Shown: piece by piece, positions 21,637 to 29,401 of the stretch
Layout of the letters: the number at the start of each line of letters is the position of its first letter
Numbering within the stretch: the stretch's first letter is position 1
DNA from: Candidatus Pacearchaeota archaeon
GTDB taxonomy: Archaea; Nanobdellota; Nanobdellia; Pacearchaeales; GW2011-AR1
Length of the DNA stretch: 38,942 bases
Reading direction: 5' to 3'
Assembly: GCA_018303825.1 (NCBI GenBank)
Contig: JAGVXK010000021.1
Location: 71,752 to 110,693 of the forward strand
The notes under the pieces: generated by a model
The model's database searches: none
What the model was told of the DNA's origin: nothing
What the model saw: the letters and a program-made list of their open reading frames with translations, nothing else
Translations under genes and position numbers: made by a program

Positions 21637-22128
21637 ATGTCAGAAAATCAAAACAATCTTGTTCTCATTGCTGCGCTTGCAAAAAATAATGTTATTGGCA
21701 ATGAAGGCAAAGTCCCTTGGCATATATCTGAAGACTTGCAGAGATTCAAAAAATTAACAATTGGTTATTGTCTGATAATGGGAAGAAAAACCTATGAATC
21801 ATTAGACAAACCATTGGAAAATAGAAAAATCATTGTTATTTCCAAATCTGGATTCGATTCAAAAAACGCCGAAATATGCAATTCACTGGAAAACGCAGTT
21901 CTAAGAGCAAGGAGCTATGACAAGGAAGATATTTATGTTGGAGGAGGAGGAGAGATTTATTCCCAAACAATTAGTCTTGCCTCGAGGTTGGAAATAACTT
22001 ACGTTGGTCTTGAAGTAAAAGGAGACACAAAGTTTCCAGACATAGACACAAAGATATGGAAGCTGGATTGGAGAGAAGTCCATCTATATAAAAATTTGGT
22101 TTTCGCTACTTATTCCAGAAGAAAGTAG
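21637..22128 (+). CDS. folA: dihydrofolate reductase
   Basis: Reduces dihydrofolate to tetrahydrofolate with NADPH. The fold's landmarks are present in 163 residues: LIAALAKNNVIGNEGKVPWH (strand A and Met20-type loop), SEDLQRFKKLT with the catalytic acid (Asp33) and folate-contact Phe, IMGRKTYESL near 49-58 for NADPH, IIVISKSG near 68-75, and IYVGGGGEIYSQ near 104-115. It starts one base after the thyA stop, so expression is coupled. The pair is usual in bacteria and haloarchaea and less common elsewhere in archaea, so bacterial origin is possible. The tmk gene follows with its own promoter. Confidence 0.96.
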   Translation: MSENQNNLVLIAALAKNNVIGNEGKVPWHISEDLQRFKKLTIGYCLIMGRKTYESLDKPLENRKIIVISKSGFDSKNAEICNSLENAVLRARSYDKEDIYVGGGGEIYSQTISLASRLEITYVGLEVKGDTKFPDIDTKIWKLDWREVHLYKNLVFATYSRRK

Positions 22129-22190
22129 ATTGTCTAAAATATTCTTTGCAGCATATAAATCATTTATAAGTCTCTTTTCTAAAATAATCT

Positions 22191-22871
22191 GTGGATGAAA
22201 AAAGAGGATACAAGCCGGGCCTATTCATAGTTTGGGAGGGTCCAGATGGAAGCGGAAAAAGCACTCAATTGGAGCAGGCAGCAAAAGCGATAAGAATGAA
22301 AAATAAATATCAAGACATTCTTCTCACAAGAGAGCCAACATTTAGAGCTTCGGAATTGAAAAAAATGCTGCAGGAACAATCAAATCCATTTGATGGAGGA
22401 ATAGTAGATTTACACCTTTTTGTCCAAGATAGGAAGATACATACGGAAGAACAAATAATTCCGGCCTCAAATCAAAGAACCCTGGTTTTCTGTGACAGAT
22501 ACTCAATGTCAACTGGAGCCTATCAATCGGCCCAGGGAGTCCCGGTAGAAGATATAATAAAATATCATGAAGAGGCAAAAACCCTCACGCCAGATTTAAC
22601 AATTTATGTCGACATTTCAAGAGAGGTCGCAGAGCAGAGGATGATTAAAAGAGGCGACAAGAGAGAAAAATTTGAGAATAACTCGCAATTCAATGAACTT
22701 TTAATTAACAGATACAGAGAATTAGTAGCTCTTGCCAATGCAGACATGAGAGCAAGAAAAGTCTTCGGTCCAATAGTCAGAATAAACGGCAATCAAGAAA
22801 TAGAAAAAGTAACGGAAGATATTCTAAAAGTTATCATGCCTGTCTATGATGCCTGGCTTACTGGACAATAA
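22191..22871 (+). CDS. tmk: thymidylate kinase
   Basis: Phosphorylates dTMP to dTDP, the next step after ThyA. The P-loop is VWEGPDGSGKSTQ at 14-26. DRYSMSTGAYQ follows near 103-113 and carries the DR-Y-x-x-S motif that binds dTMP. LTREPTF near 45-51 is the third site, and RMIKRGDKREKF near 148-160 is the lid. The 226 residues match the family. The start is a GTG: a TATA-like TTTATAAG (22164-22171) lies ~24 bases before it, so this is a leaderless GTG start, rarer than ATG. The ATG four bases on is out of frame. Confidence 0.95.
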   Translation: MDEKRGYKPGLFIVWEGPDGSGKSTQLEQAAKAIRMKNKYQDILLTREPTFRASELKKMLQEQSNPFDGGIVDLHLFVQDRKIHTEEQIIPASNQRTLVFCDRYSMSTGAYQSAQGVPVEDIIKYHEEAKTLTPDLTIYVDISREVAEQRMIKRGDKREKFENNSQFNELLINRYRELVALANADMRARKVFGPIVRINGNQEIEKVTEDILKVIMPVYDAWLTGQ

Positions 22872-22927
22872 ATATCTTTTAAGCAATTCAAAAATCTTTA
22901 AAACCCTTGTTTCTCTTTATATTTAGT

Positions 22928-23012
22928 GCCCGGATGGGACAGTGGTTACTCCGCAAGTTTGGAGAACTTGTTACGCGCAAGCGTTTCCCAGGTTCAAATC
23001 CTGGTCCGGGCG
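22928..23012 (+). tRNA. tRNA-Ser (GGA)
   Basis: Acceptor stem GCCCGGA (22928-22934) pairs with TCCGGGC (23005-23011), and the discriminator is G, as for Ser. The anticodon stem CAAGT/ACTTG holds the loop TTGGAGA with anticodon GGA. The long variable arm forms ACGC-GCAA-GCGT, the mark of a class II tRNA. T arm: CCAGG-TTCAAAT-CCTGG. No intron and no encoded CCA. TATA-like TCTTTAAAAC lies ~29 bases upstream (22891-22900), and a short T run after the gene may terminate it. Confidence 0.96.
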
Positions 23013-23253
23013 TTTTCCATTAATTCATCAATTTATCAAATTAGCTGGTGTGTTAGCTCTGCGTGGTTTTTTAAAAAAGATAAATCAACAAGATAAAAAC
23101 CAGATAATTATCATTAATAGCCTCTATAAACATATTATATAAATTAAATTATGAAAATGCGATTAAGCCACGAAAACTTAACATTCTCCAAAGTAGCAAC
23201 CTTTATAAGAGAACAAAAACTTCTCAAAGTATGAAATTTCGGGAGGTATACAA
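23013..23253. other. gap and leader before the cold-shock gene
   Basis: No full-size gene seen. From the left: a short T-rich end of tRNA-Ser, AT-rich sequence with no structure I can support, then the cold-shock promoter (TATA-like CTTTATAAG, 23201-23209) and a leader that contains the short upstream ORF listed separately. Confidence 0.5.
23201..23209 (+). promoter_or_regulatory. TATA box of the cold-shock gene
   Basis: CTTTATAAG is centred 26 bases before the ATG at 23231, which begins the 8-codon upstream ORF. The predicted transcription start therefore falls on that ATG, not on the csp ATG at 23254. Confidence 0.6.
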
Positions 23254-23257
23254 ATGA
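23231..23257 (+). CDS. 8-residue upstream ORF coupled to csp
   Basis: MKFREVYK, stop. The ATG lies at the expected start of transcription (TATA centre 26 bases before), so it would be read as a leaderless mRNA. Its codons CGG-GAG-GTA contain the GGGAGGT Shine-Dalgarno of csp (23241-23247), 6 bases before the csp ATG. Its TGA overlaps the csp ATG in ATGA. Ribosomes finishing this peptide would be placed at the csp start. Real translation is inferred, not shown. The RRM gene has the same layout. Confidence 0.4.
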   Translation: MKFREVYK

Positions 23258-23448
23258 AAGGAAAAGTAAAATTTTTCAACGTAGATAAGAGCTTTGGATT
23301 TATAACTGCAGAAGATGGAAAGGATTACTTTGTTCATGCTACTGGACTTAAGCCAGGAGTCTCTCTCAAAGAAGGCGATTCAGTTACATTTGACATAGAA
23401 CAAGGCGACAAAGGTCCGAAAGCTACTAAAGTTTCTAAAGACAAGTAA
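23254..23448 (+). CDS. cold-shock domain protein
   Basis: A 64-residue OB-fold nucleic-acid chaperone that binds single-stranded RNA or DNA. RNP1 appears as KSFGFITAEDG (residues ~12-22) and RNP2 as DYFVHATGL (~24-32), within the CspA framework KGKVKFFNVDKSFGFI. The Asp after Asn (N-V-D-K where CspA has W-F-N-x-x-K-G-Y-G) is within family variation. Cold-shock proteins are widespread in bacteria and patchy in archaea, so transfer is plausible. A strong Shine-Dalgarno GGGAGGT lies 6 bases before the ATG, unlike most genes here, and it is inside an upstream ORF that ends in the ATGA overlap. A T7 run at 23492-23498 may end the transcript. Confidence 0.94.
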   Translation: MKGKVKFFNVDKSFGFITAEDGKDYFVHATGLKPGVSLKEGDSVTFDIEQGDKGPKATKVSKDK

Positions 23449-23491
23449 ATAGTTCCAATAACTTAAAGGCAAATTACAGCTAGTCTTTAAC

Positions 23492-23498
23492 TTTTTTT
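23492..23498 (+). terminator. oligo-T run after the cold-shock gene
   Basis: Seven T in a row, 44 bases after the csp stop. Archaeal RNA polymerase ends transcription at such runs without needing a hairpin. No hairpin is seen before it. Weak evidence, as T runs are frequent in AT-rich DNA. Confidence 0.3.
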
Positions 23499-23561
23499 AA
23501 TAATTATATTTCAAGATTTAACTTTAATAAGGTTTATAAGATAATTTTATTAGGAAGGAAT

Positions 23562-23930
23562 ATGAAAATATCAACAATAATTCTCACTGCAATTGTAGTT
23601 GTCGCGTTAGCAGCAGGATTTTATTTTACATTAAATAATTCAAAAATAACTGCGAATGCAATCTCTATCGAGCCAGAGATGATAAACATTAACGCTTCAA
23701 GATGGTCCTATACTCCAGACACAATAACTGTGAAGAAAGACCAGCCAGTTAAGATAATCATAAACAATCAAGATACAACTCATGGAATATCAATTCCTGA
23801 ATTAGGTGTAATGGGCATTGGCTCTGTTGAATTTACTCCAAACAAGACTGGAACATTCCAGTTCCGCTGTCCGACAAGGTGCGGTGTAGACCATATTAAT
23901 ATGGTTGGCAAATTAATAGTAACTGATTAA
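23562..23930 (+). CDS. membrane-anchored cupredoxin with a CuA-type site
   Basis: A 122-residue protein with an N-terminal membrane helix or signal anchor (STIILTAIVVVALAAGFYF, residues 4-22) and an extracytoplasmic cupredoxin domain. All ligands of a binuclear CuA centre are visible: His74 (TTHGIS), then C103-PTR-C107-GVD-H111-IN-M114. This C-x3-C-x3-H-x2-M spacing is that of cytochrome oxidase subunit II and nitrous oxide reductase, not of a blue copper protein. The Glu whose backbone carbonyl helps in COX2 (C-x-E-x-C) is Thr here. It should carry electrons outside the membrane. No oxidase subunit is in the window; a ferric-reductase-like protein follows by 87 bases. A TATA-like GTTTATAAG is 26 bases before the ATG. 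Confidence 0.9.
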   Translation: MKISTIILTAIVVVALAAGFYFTLNNSKITANAISIEPEMININASRWSYTPDTITVKKDQPVKIIINNQDTTHGISIPELGVMGIGSVEFTPNKTGTFQFRCPTRCGVDHINMVGKLIVTD

Positions 23931-24017
23931 TCTAAATTTTTAGATTATTATTTTCTGGAATAACCTATCACATAATTTAAAAGGCCAAGTTAATTATTTC
24001 ATAATCGGAGAATAAAC

Positions 24018-25319
24018 TTGAAAAAAGAAAATACAAAAAAACTCATAATTGCAGGAATTTTCGCCTTTATCTTAATTTACCTTGTCTCTGCAGTTTATAC
24101 TATTTTTGCACCATTCAATTTACAATTAGATTTCCAGGCAATTCTTTATAAAATTGGAAAATTCATAGGACTAACAAGTTTTCTATTTATTTCTTTTCTG
24201 GTAATTTCTGGCGATAGCGCAAGATTCTTTGATAAATACTTTGGAATAGACAGAATAATAAAGTTTCAGAGAAAATTCGCGATAGCATCCTATTTTGTTG
24301 TCTTATCTCATCCCATATTCTTTATTTTGTCCAGCATTTCCTTTGTGAAGAACCTGATTCCTAATTTTGCCATTCTCCCTCTGGCAGCAGGCACATTGGG
24401 ATTATATTCATTCATTATTATAATGATTTCTTCATTAAACTACAAGAGGATTTCCCATAAAGTCTGGCAATATCTTCACGTATTAACCTATGTTTTATTC
24501 TTCCTAATTTTATATCATGCTTCTTTTTGGGGCACATCGTCACATTTTCTCATAATAAAGATATTTTACACATTTTTGGCAATTTTTGTAATTGCTGGAA
24601 TTATTTACAGAACAAACTACAAAATTAGACAAAAAAGAAACAAATTTTTAGTAAAAGAAATAAAATGGGAGGCAAAAGACACATTCACATTAATACTTAA
24701 TCCAAAACATGAAATTTCCTTTGAGGCAGGGCAATTTTGCTTTCTAAGGCTCGAAAAAGAAGGCCTTTACGCAAGACACCCATTTACTATATCAAATGCT
24801 CCCGGAGAGAAAGAACTTCATTTTACAATAAAACTAGACGGAAGATTTACAAAAGAAGCCACAAAACTAAAACCGAGAGATGAGATAAAATTAGAAGGAC
24901 CGTTTGGCAACTTTACAATTAATGACAACAAAAAAGACATAGTCTTCATAGCCGGAGGAGTAGGAATTACTCCATTCAGAAGCATGATAAGAGATAAAAT
25001 AAATAGAAAAGACAACCAAAAAACAATCTTGTTATACTCGTCAAAGAAAATTAAAGATATAATATTTAAAAAAGAACTGGATAAGATTAATAAAAATTGG
25101 TTCAAAAAAGTCTATATATTAACTCGGGAAAAAAGGAGAGTGTCAAGCATGGAAAAAGGCAGAATATCAAAAGAAATGATAACTGAATATGTAGAAGACC
25201 CCTGCGATAAGGATTACTACATATGTGGCCCTATAGAAATGAAAAACACCTTATGTATAATTTTAAATGAGCTTGGAGTTAAGGGAAAAAACATTTTCTT
25301 TGAGGATTTTTTTTGGTAA
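24018..25319 (+). CDS. ferric reductase-like membrane flavoprotein
   Basis: A 433-residue protein of the ferric reductase/NADPH oxidase layout: about six membrane helices (residues ~8-30, 45-65, 85-108, 118-140, 150-170, 178-198), then a ferredoxin-NADP+ reductase-type half. Heme ligand candidates are His98, His147, His154 and His167, in a pattern of two per helix. FAD binding is RHPFTIS at 253-259, NAD(P)H binding GGVGITP at 313-319 and ICGP at 402-405, and the end is EDFFW. It moves electrons from NAD(P)H through FAD and heme to an outside acceptor, probably metal or the CuA protein next to it. Start is TTG, with GGAG 7 bases before it and a TATA-like AATTTAAAAG at 23975. Confidence 0.9.
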   Translation: MKKENTKKLIIAGIFAFILIYLVSAVYTIFAPFNLQLDFQAILYKIGKFIGLTSFLFISFLVISGDSARFFDKYFGIDRIIKFQRKFAIASYFVVLSHPIFFILSSISFVKNLIPNFAILPLAAGTLGLYSFIIIMISSLNYKRISHKVWQYLHVLTYVLFFLILYHASFWGTSSHFLIIKIFYTFLAIFVIAGIIYRTNYKIRQKRNKFLVKEIKWEAKDTFTLILNPKHEISFEAGQFCFLRLEKEGLYARHPFTISNAPGEKELHFTIKLDGRFTKEATKLKPRDEIKLEGPFGNFTINDNKKDIVFIAGGVGITPFRSMIRDKINRKDNQKTILLYSSKKIKDIIFKKELDKINKNWFKKVYILTREKRRVSSMEKGRISKEMITEYVEDPCDKDYYICGPIEMKNTLCIILNELGVKGKNIFFEDFFW

Positions 25320-25419
25320 AATGAAAAAATGACAATAACCAAAAGACAAATAACATTAATATTACTTAAAAGTGGTTACAAATAGTAAGGTTTAAATAGT
25401 TTACAGAGAGAAGAATTTT

Positions 25420-25785
25420 ATGACAACAAATATAACTGTTGGAAGAAGGAGAAATTATGAGATAAAAGCATTGCCTTTGGTAGGGACTCTTGTAAGAAGG
25501 AAGAAGGTTTCTGAAGGGTATTTTGTGGAAGGCCAGATAGATTACGGTCCGGGTGTTGAGGAGGAGACCGTAGACTTTTATCACACACATTTTGATGCTC
25601 TTGTACTATATTTTTTGAATAGAGGATTTAATATATCTGAAGCGCAAGTTGCACAGCGACAAGAAATAATTAGTTTGGATAAATCTAGGCTTGTTTTACA
25701 AACCCCTCTAGCTAATTGGGAGAAATTTACTTTGATGCAAAGGGTTTCCAAAAAAAGGGCAATGGAGCTTGAGAGGGGAAGATAA
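25420..25785 (+). CDS. 121-residue hypothetical protein
   Basis: Not recognised. It begins MTTNITVGRRRNYEIKALPL and has an acidic middle (YGPGVEEETVDFYHTHFD), then LNRGFNISEAQVAQRQEII and a basic end (RVSKKRAMELERGR). The strand-rich first half and helical second half suggest a small globular soluble protein. Two bases separate its stop from the next start, so the two unknown genes are one unit. A TATA-like GTTTAAATAG (25389-25398) lies ~25-30 bases before the ATG. Confidence 0.8.
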   Translation: MTTNITVGRRRNYEIKALPLVGTLVRRKKVSEGYFVEGQIDYGPGVEEETVDFYHTHFDALVLYFLNRGFNISEAQVAQRQEIISLDKSRLVLQTPLANWEKFTLMQRVSKKRAMELERGR

Positions 25786-25787
25786 AA

Positions 25788-26264
25788 ATGGCAGAAGATG
25801 AAACACCAAATGTGTCTGAGGATTATATTGACATTTTCATGACAGCAGACGAGACTATGTATAGAATTGGAGAAAAAACGGGGTCTTGGATTGGTGACCC
25901 ATTTACTGGATTTACAAAGGGATTGGTAGTTGATTCTATTCGTCCCGATTGTGTTCCAAGAAAAGATACAGGAGAAGTCAATATAGCTTCAATATGCGAT
26001 AGATTGAGAACAGGAAGAATACCTGGGTTTGTACCTTATTTTGAGCTTGATTATCATCCAGTAGGGCTTAGGGAGCACACATTGAAAGATGTTAGGGTAG
26101 TTGATTCTGGAATAGTCGAATTGGAAAGACAACAGCTTGTTAAGTCTGAAGATATACACATAGGCGATAGAATTGACTGGATAGTTGAAGAAATGAGCAC
26201 AAAATATGACGCTGCAGAAAGATTTAGAAGAGCAAAAGCAAAAACAGAATTAGTTTCTTGGTAA
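25788..26264 (+). CDS. 158-residue hypothetical protein
   Basis: Not recognised. Opening AEDETPNVSEDYIDIFMTAD, then a Gly/Trp-rich turn (GEKTGSWIGDPFTGFTKGLV), VPYFELDYHPVGLREHTLKD, and a helical, charged end (WIVEEMSTKYDAAERFRRAK). It has a beta-rich middle and two cysteines (DCVP, SICDRL) that do not form a CxxC pair. No membrane segment. It is coupled to the 121-residue gene two bases upstream. The helicase-nuclease gene begins 50 bases later with a TATA-like box of its own, so a link to it is possible but not shown. Confidence 0.8.
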   Translation: MAEDETPNVSEDYIDIFMTADETMYRIGEKTGSWIGDPFTGFTKGLVVDSIRPDCVPRKDTGEVNIASICDRLRTGRIPGFVPYFELDYHPVGLREHTLKDVRVVDSGIVELERQQLVKSEDIHIGDRIDWIVEEMSTKYDAAERFRRAKAKTELVSW

Positions 26265-26314
26265 TTAATTTTCAAATACTAAACATATTTAACCTGTTAT
26301 TTCTAAGAAAATAG

Positions 26315-29300
26315 ATGCTGGATAATAATCCTGAAGAAGCAATAGAAAAATTGGGGGTTTGCGTAATTCTTGCCGGTGCGGGAACAGGAAAAACGCATAC
26401 AATTGTCGAAAAGATAAAATATCTTATCCAAAAAAACATTTATCCACCAGAAAGAGTAGTATGTATCACCTTTTCAAATGAAGCAGCAAATTCTCTTCTT
26501 TCAAGAGTGCAAAAATCCCTTGAATTAAAGGAAGGAAAAGAGCCAATTGTGAGGACTTTTCATGCTTTTTCAGCAGATTTATTGAGAAAACACGGGCACA
26601 AAATAGGAGTTAAGGAAAACTTTACCATCTTAGAACCAGACGATGCAAAAGTTATTCTAAATAGAAATCTAAAAATCTTTCCCTATTACTGCCACAAATA
26701 CATAGAAGCCATAGGAACAGCAAAAGACCTAGGCATTAAGCTGGAAGAATTGCAAAATTATGTTAATAAAAGAGTGTTTGAGTTAAATTGTTTGGATGTT
26801 GACGAAAGGTTGGAGCAATTGCAATTTGAATTGCAAACTATGCATCTAAAAAAAGACGAAGAGAACAAAAAACACATCACCAGCGAGATAAGAAAGATAA
26901 ATAACACAATTTCATTGAGAAAATTCGTAAATGCCTGGAGTGCTTATGAAAAAATCAAGGTCAAAACAGGTTGTTTAGATTATTCTGACTTAAATAAAAA
27001 TGCCCTATCCCTTTTAAAACAATTTCCAGACATAGCAAATAATTACGATTACATTGTAGTCGATGAATTCCAAGATACAAACAAAATCCAGCTGGACTTC
27101 CTTCAACTTCTAGCCCCGCATAGAAATATAACTGTTGTAGGAGATTTAAATCAATCAATATACCGATTCAGAGGAGCGTATAAAGACAATTTCAACCTTT
27201 TCAAAAAATATTTTAATGTAAAGACCGAGGATATTTTCACGCTGGCAAAATCAAGAAGGTCGAGCAATAAAATTCTTAAGCTTGCACATAAACTTATCCT
27301 TAATAATTATGACAGTAAAGATGATTGTTTCTTCGTTGAAAACTTTGAAGGCAGAGAGGGAGATAAAATAGAAGTCTATGAGATGAAAAATGGAAAGGAA
27401 GAGGCAAGAAAGATAGTTGAACTAATCAAATCTGAACTTGCCAAAGGAATAGAGATGAATGAAATATGTGTTATGTTCAGAACACACCAGCAGGGAAGAA
27501 TTATCAGACGTGCTCTCGAGTTAGAAAATATAAATTTTGTCTCTGTAACTCGTGGAAGTCTATTAAAAAACAAAGACATAAAAAAAGTTGTCTATTATAT
27601 GACTATTTTGGATAAGTTAAAGAGAAATAAGAAAGGGGGGGAAGACGCCTGGTGGGGCTTAATATATGAATCAGGCTTTCCAGAGCAGGATTTAATAAAA
27701 ATAGGCAAATTCATCAAAGCAGACAGGCCAAACAGCAGAAATAAAGAGAATAATAACCAGGATAATATAGATAAAAATAATAATAACCAGCAAAGATTCG
27801 ACAATAATGAAAATATCTTAGAAAATAATGAAGTTCCAATAAGCCAGAAGTTTTTCAACGAATTTTCTATTTTAAATAAACTGCAATTAACTGACCAAGG
27901 AAAGATGCTTGGGAAAATATTAATTGAAAGGATAAAATCATTGCAAGAATATGCAAATAAAGATGCGACCTCACTTATTACAGAAATATACAAGTTATTG
28001 GCTGGAGAAGAAAAGGAAAATACGAAAAAAGAACTGGAAAGAACATTAAATCTTACAAAATTCTTTGACTTAGCAAGGGATCATTCAACCATTTATAATT
28101 CTGATTTAGGCAGTTTTATCGATTATCTTTCAATTCTTGACAATCTAGGGATAGAAATAGATAGTGCAGAACCTGAAGACAATGGTATAAGGCTTATGAC
28201 TCTACATTCCACTAAAGGACTTGAATATAAGACAGTAATAGTTTCAAATTTAGTCGCCAAAAGATTTCCTATAGAAAAAATATCCCCAAACCTCTTTATA
28301 CCCTTGGAATTAAGCCCTGAATTTTCAGATATGAAGCACCTTTCCAGGGAAGAGTTAGAATATCATTATAGGGAATATGAAAGGAAAAATCAATTATTAG
28401 AAGAAAGGCGTTTGTGTTATGTCGCATTTACAAGGGCAAAGAACAAACTTATCATCACTTATGCAAATGAATATTCTGGAAAGAAACATTATCCTTCTCC
28501 ATTCCTGAATGAAATAGACTACAAGGCTAATTCTGATATAGTTTTCCAGCAAGATAAGGAAGAAAAGTTCATAGAGAAAGAAAAAGAAACAAAGAAAGAG
28601 CCCCAAATAGGGGAATTTGTCTCTGGAATAGAATTTGAAAAAGAAGACAGGACAAAAGTTCCACTTTCTCCCAGTGCTCTCCAGCTTTTTGACGATTGCC
28701 AGAAGGAATTTGAATATAAATATGTATACAATATGCCAGAAAAGAAAACAATCTCTTGGGAAGCAATGAAACTCGGCTCTTTCATTCATCTTGTTCTCGA
28801 AGAAGGAGTAAAATCCAGATTTAAAACACTAAAAGAATTCAATGACTATGCAAAGACATTGCATTTGGAAGAAGAATGGGAGGATGTCGACATGAACGAA
28901 GTTTCCCACATGCTTAAAGTCTTCTTTGCAAGAAACAAGGACAAATACAATGAAAAATCAAAGACAGAACAATACCTCAACACAAAAATAGAAGGAATTA
29001 ACTTTACAGGATATGCAGACAGAATAGACTATCATGAAGATACAAATGATAAATGGATGGAAATAATCGATTATAAAACCGGGAAAACAGTTGTAGAGCC
29101 AAGAGCAAGGGAATGGCAGTTAGGATATTATGCTATAGCTGCATCAAGGTTCGGAAAAGTCAGAAAGATAACTCTGGATATGTTAAAACAAGATATTCCT
29201 TTGGAATTTGAGATAGATGATAAGGGAAATGCTGTTTCAGTTAACAGCAGTTTAAGTTTTAATATCTATGAAGTCAAAGACGAAATAATAAAGACCGCAA

Positions 29301-29392
29301 AAAGGATACACGAAGCCTATCGCTTGGGCTTCAAGCCGTGCCCAATTGAAAAGAACTGCGACTTCTGCAATGAATATGTCTATAATCTTTAG
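26315..29392 (+). CDS. UvrD/Rep-type helicase fused to a RecB-like iron-sulfur nuclease
   Basis: A 1025-residue superfamily 1 helicase with a C-terminal nuclease. Walker A is GAGTGKTHT at 21-29, motif Ia ITFSNEAANSLLSRV near 52-66, Walker B VVDEFQDTNKIQ near 248-259, motif III GDLNQSIYRFRGA near 273-285, motif V MTLHSTKGLEYKTVIV near 627-642, motif VI RRLCYVAFTRAKN near 699-711. After ~785 a PD-(D/E)xK domain follows: SPSALQLFDDC, GYADRID near 898, IIDYKTGK near 918, QLGYYA near 932. Cys in DDC plus C-x5-C-x2-C near 1009-1018 can hold a 4Fe-4S cluster, as in AddB/Cas4. Residues ~470-510 are a Asn-rich low-complexity linker. It likely resects DNA ends. Confidence 0.93.
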   Translation: MLDNNPEEAIEKLGVCVILAGAGTGKTHTIVEKIKYLIQKNIYPPERVVCITFSNEAANSLLSRVQKSLELKEGKEPIVRTFHAFSADLLRKHGHKIGVKENFTILEPDDAKVILNRNLKIFPYYCHKYIEAIGTAKDLGIKLEELQNYVNKRVFELNCLDVDERLEQLQFELQTMHLKKDEENKKHITSEIRKINNTISLRKFVNAWSAYEKIKVKTGCLDYSDLNKNALSLLKQFPDIANNYDYIVVDEFQDTNKIQLDFLQLLAPHRNITVVGDLNQSIYRFRGAYKDNFNLFKKYFNVKTEDIFTLAKSRRSSNKILKLAHKLILNNYDSKDDCFFVENFEGREGDKIEVYEMKNGKEEARKIVELIKSELAKGIEMNEICVMFRTHQQGRIIRRALELENINFVSVTRGSLLKNKDIKKVVYYMTILDKLKRNKKGGEDAWWGLIYESGFPEQDLIKIGKFIKADRPNSRNKENNNQDNIDKNNNNQQRFDNNENILENNEVPISQKFFNEFSILNKLQLTDQGKMLGKILIERIKSLQEYANKDATSLITEIYKLLAGEEKENTKKELERTLNLTKFFDLARDHSTIYNSDLGSFIDYLSILDNLGIEIDSAEPEDNGIRLMTLHSTKGLEYKTVIVSNLVAKRFPIEKISPNLFIPLELSPEFSDMKHLSREELEYHYREYERKNQLLEERRLCYVAFTRAKNKLIITYANEYSGKKHYPSPFLNEIDYKANSDIVFQQDKEEKFIEKEKETKKEPQIGEFVSGIEFEKEDRTKVPLSPSALQLFDDCQKEFEYKYVYNMPEKKTISWEAMKLGSFIHLVLEEGVKSRFKTLKEFNDYAKTLHLEEEWEDVDMNEVSHMLKVFFARNKDKYNEKSKTEQYLNTKIEGINFTGYADRIDYHEDTNDKWMEIIDYKTGKTVVEPRAREWQLGYYAIAASRFGKVRKITLDMLKQDIPLEFEIDDKGNAVSVNSSLSFNIYEVKDEIIKTAKRIHEAYRLGFKPCPIEKNCDFCNEYVYNL

Positions 29393-29401
29393 AAATAACT
29401 T

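Noticed and set aside
22942..23142. 66-residue ORF overlapping tRNA-Ser
   Set aside because: Begins inside the tRNA, and the rest has no family likeness or start signal.
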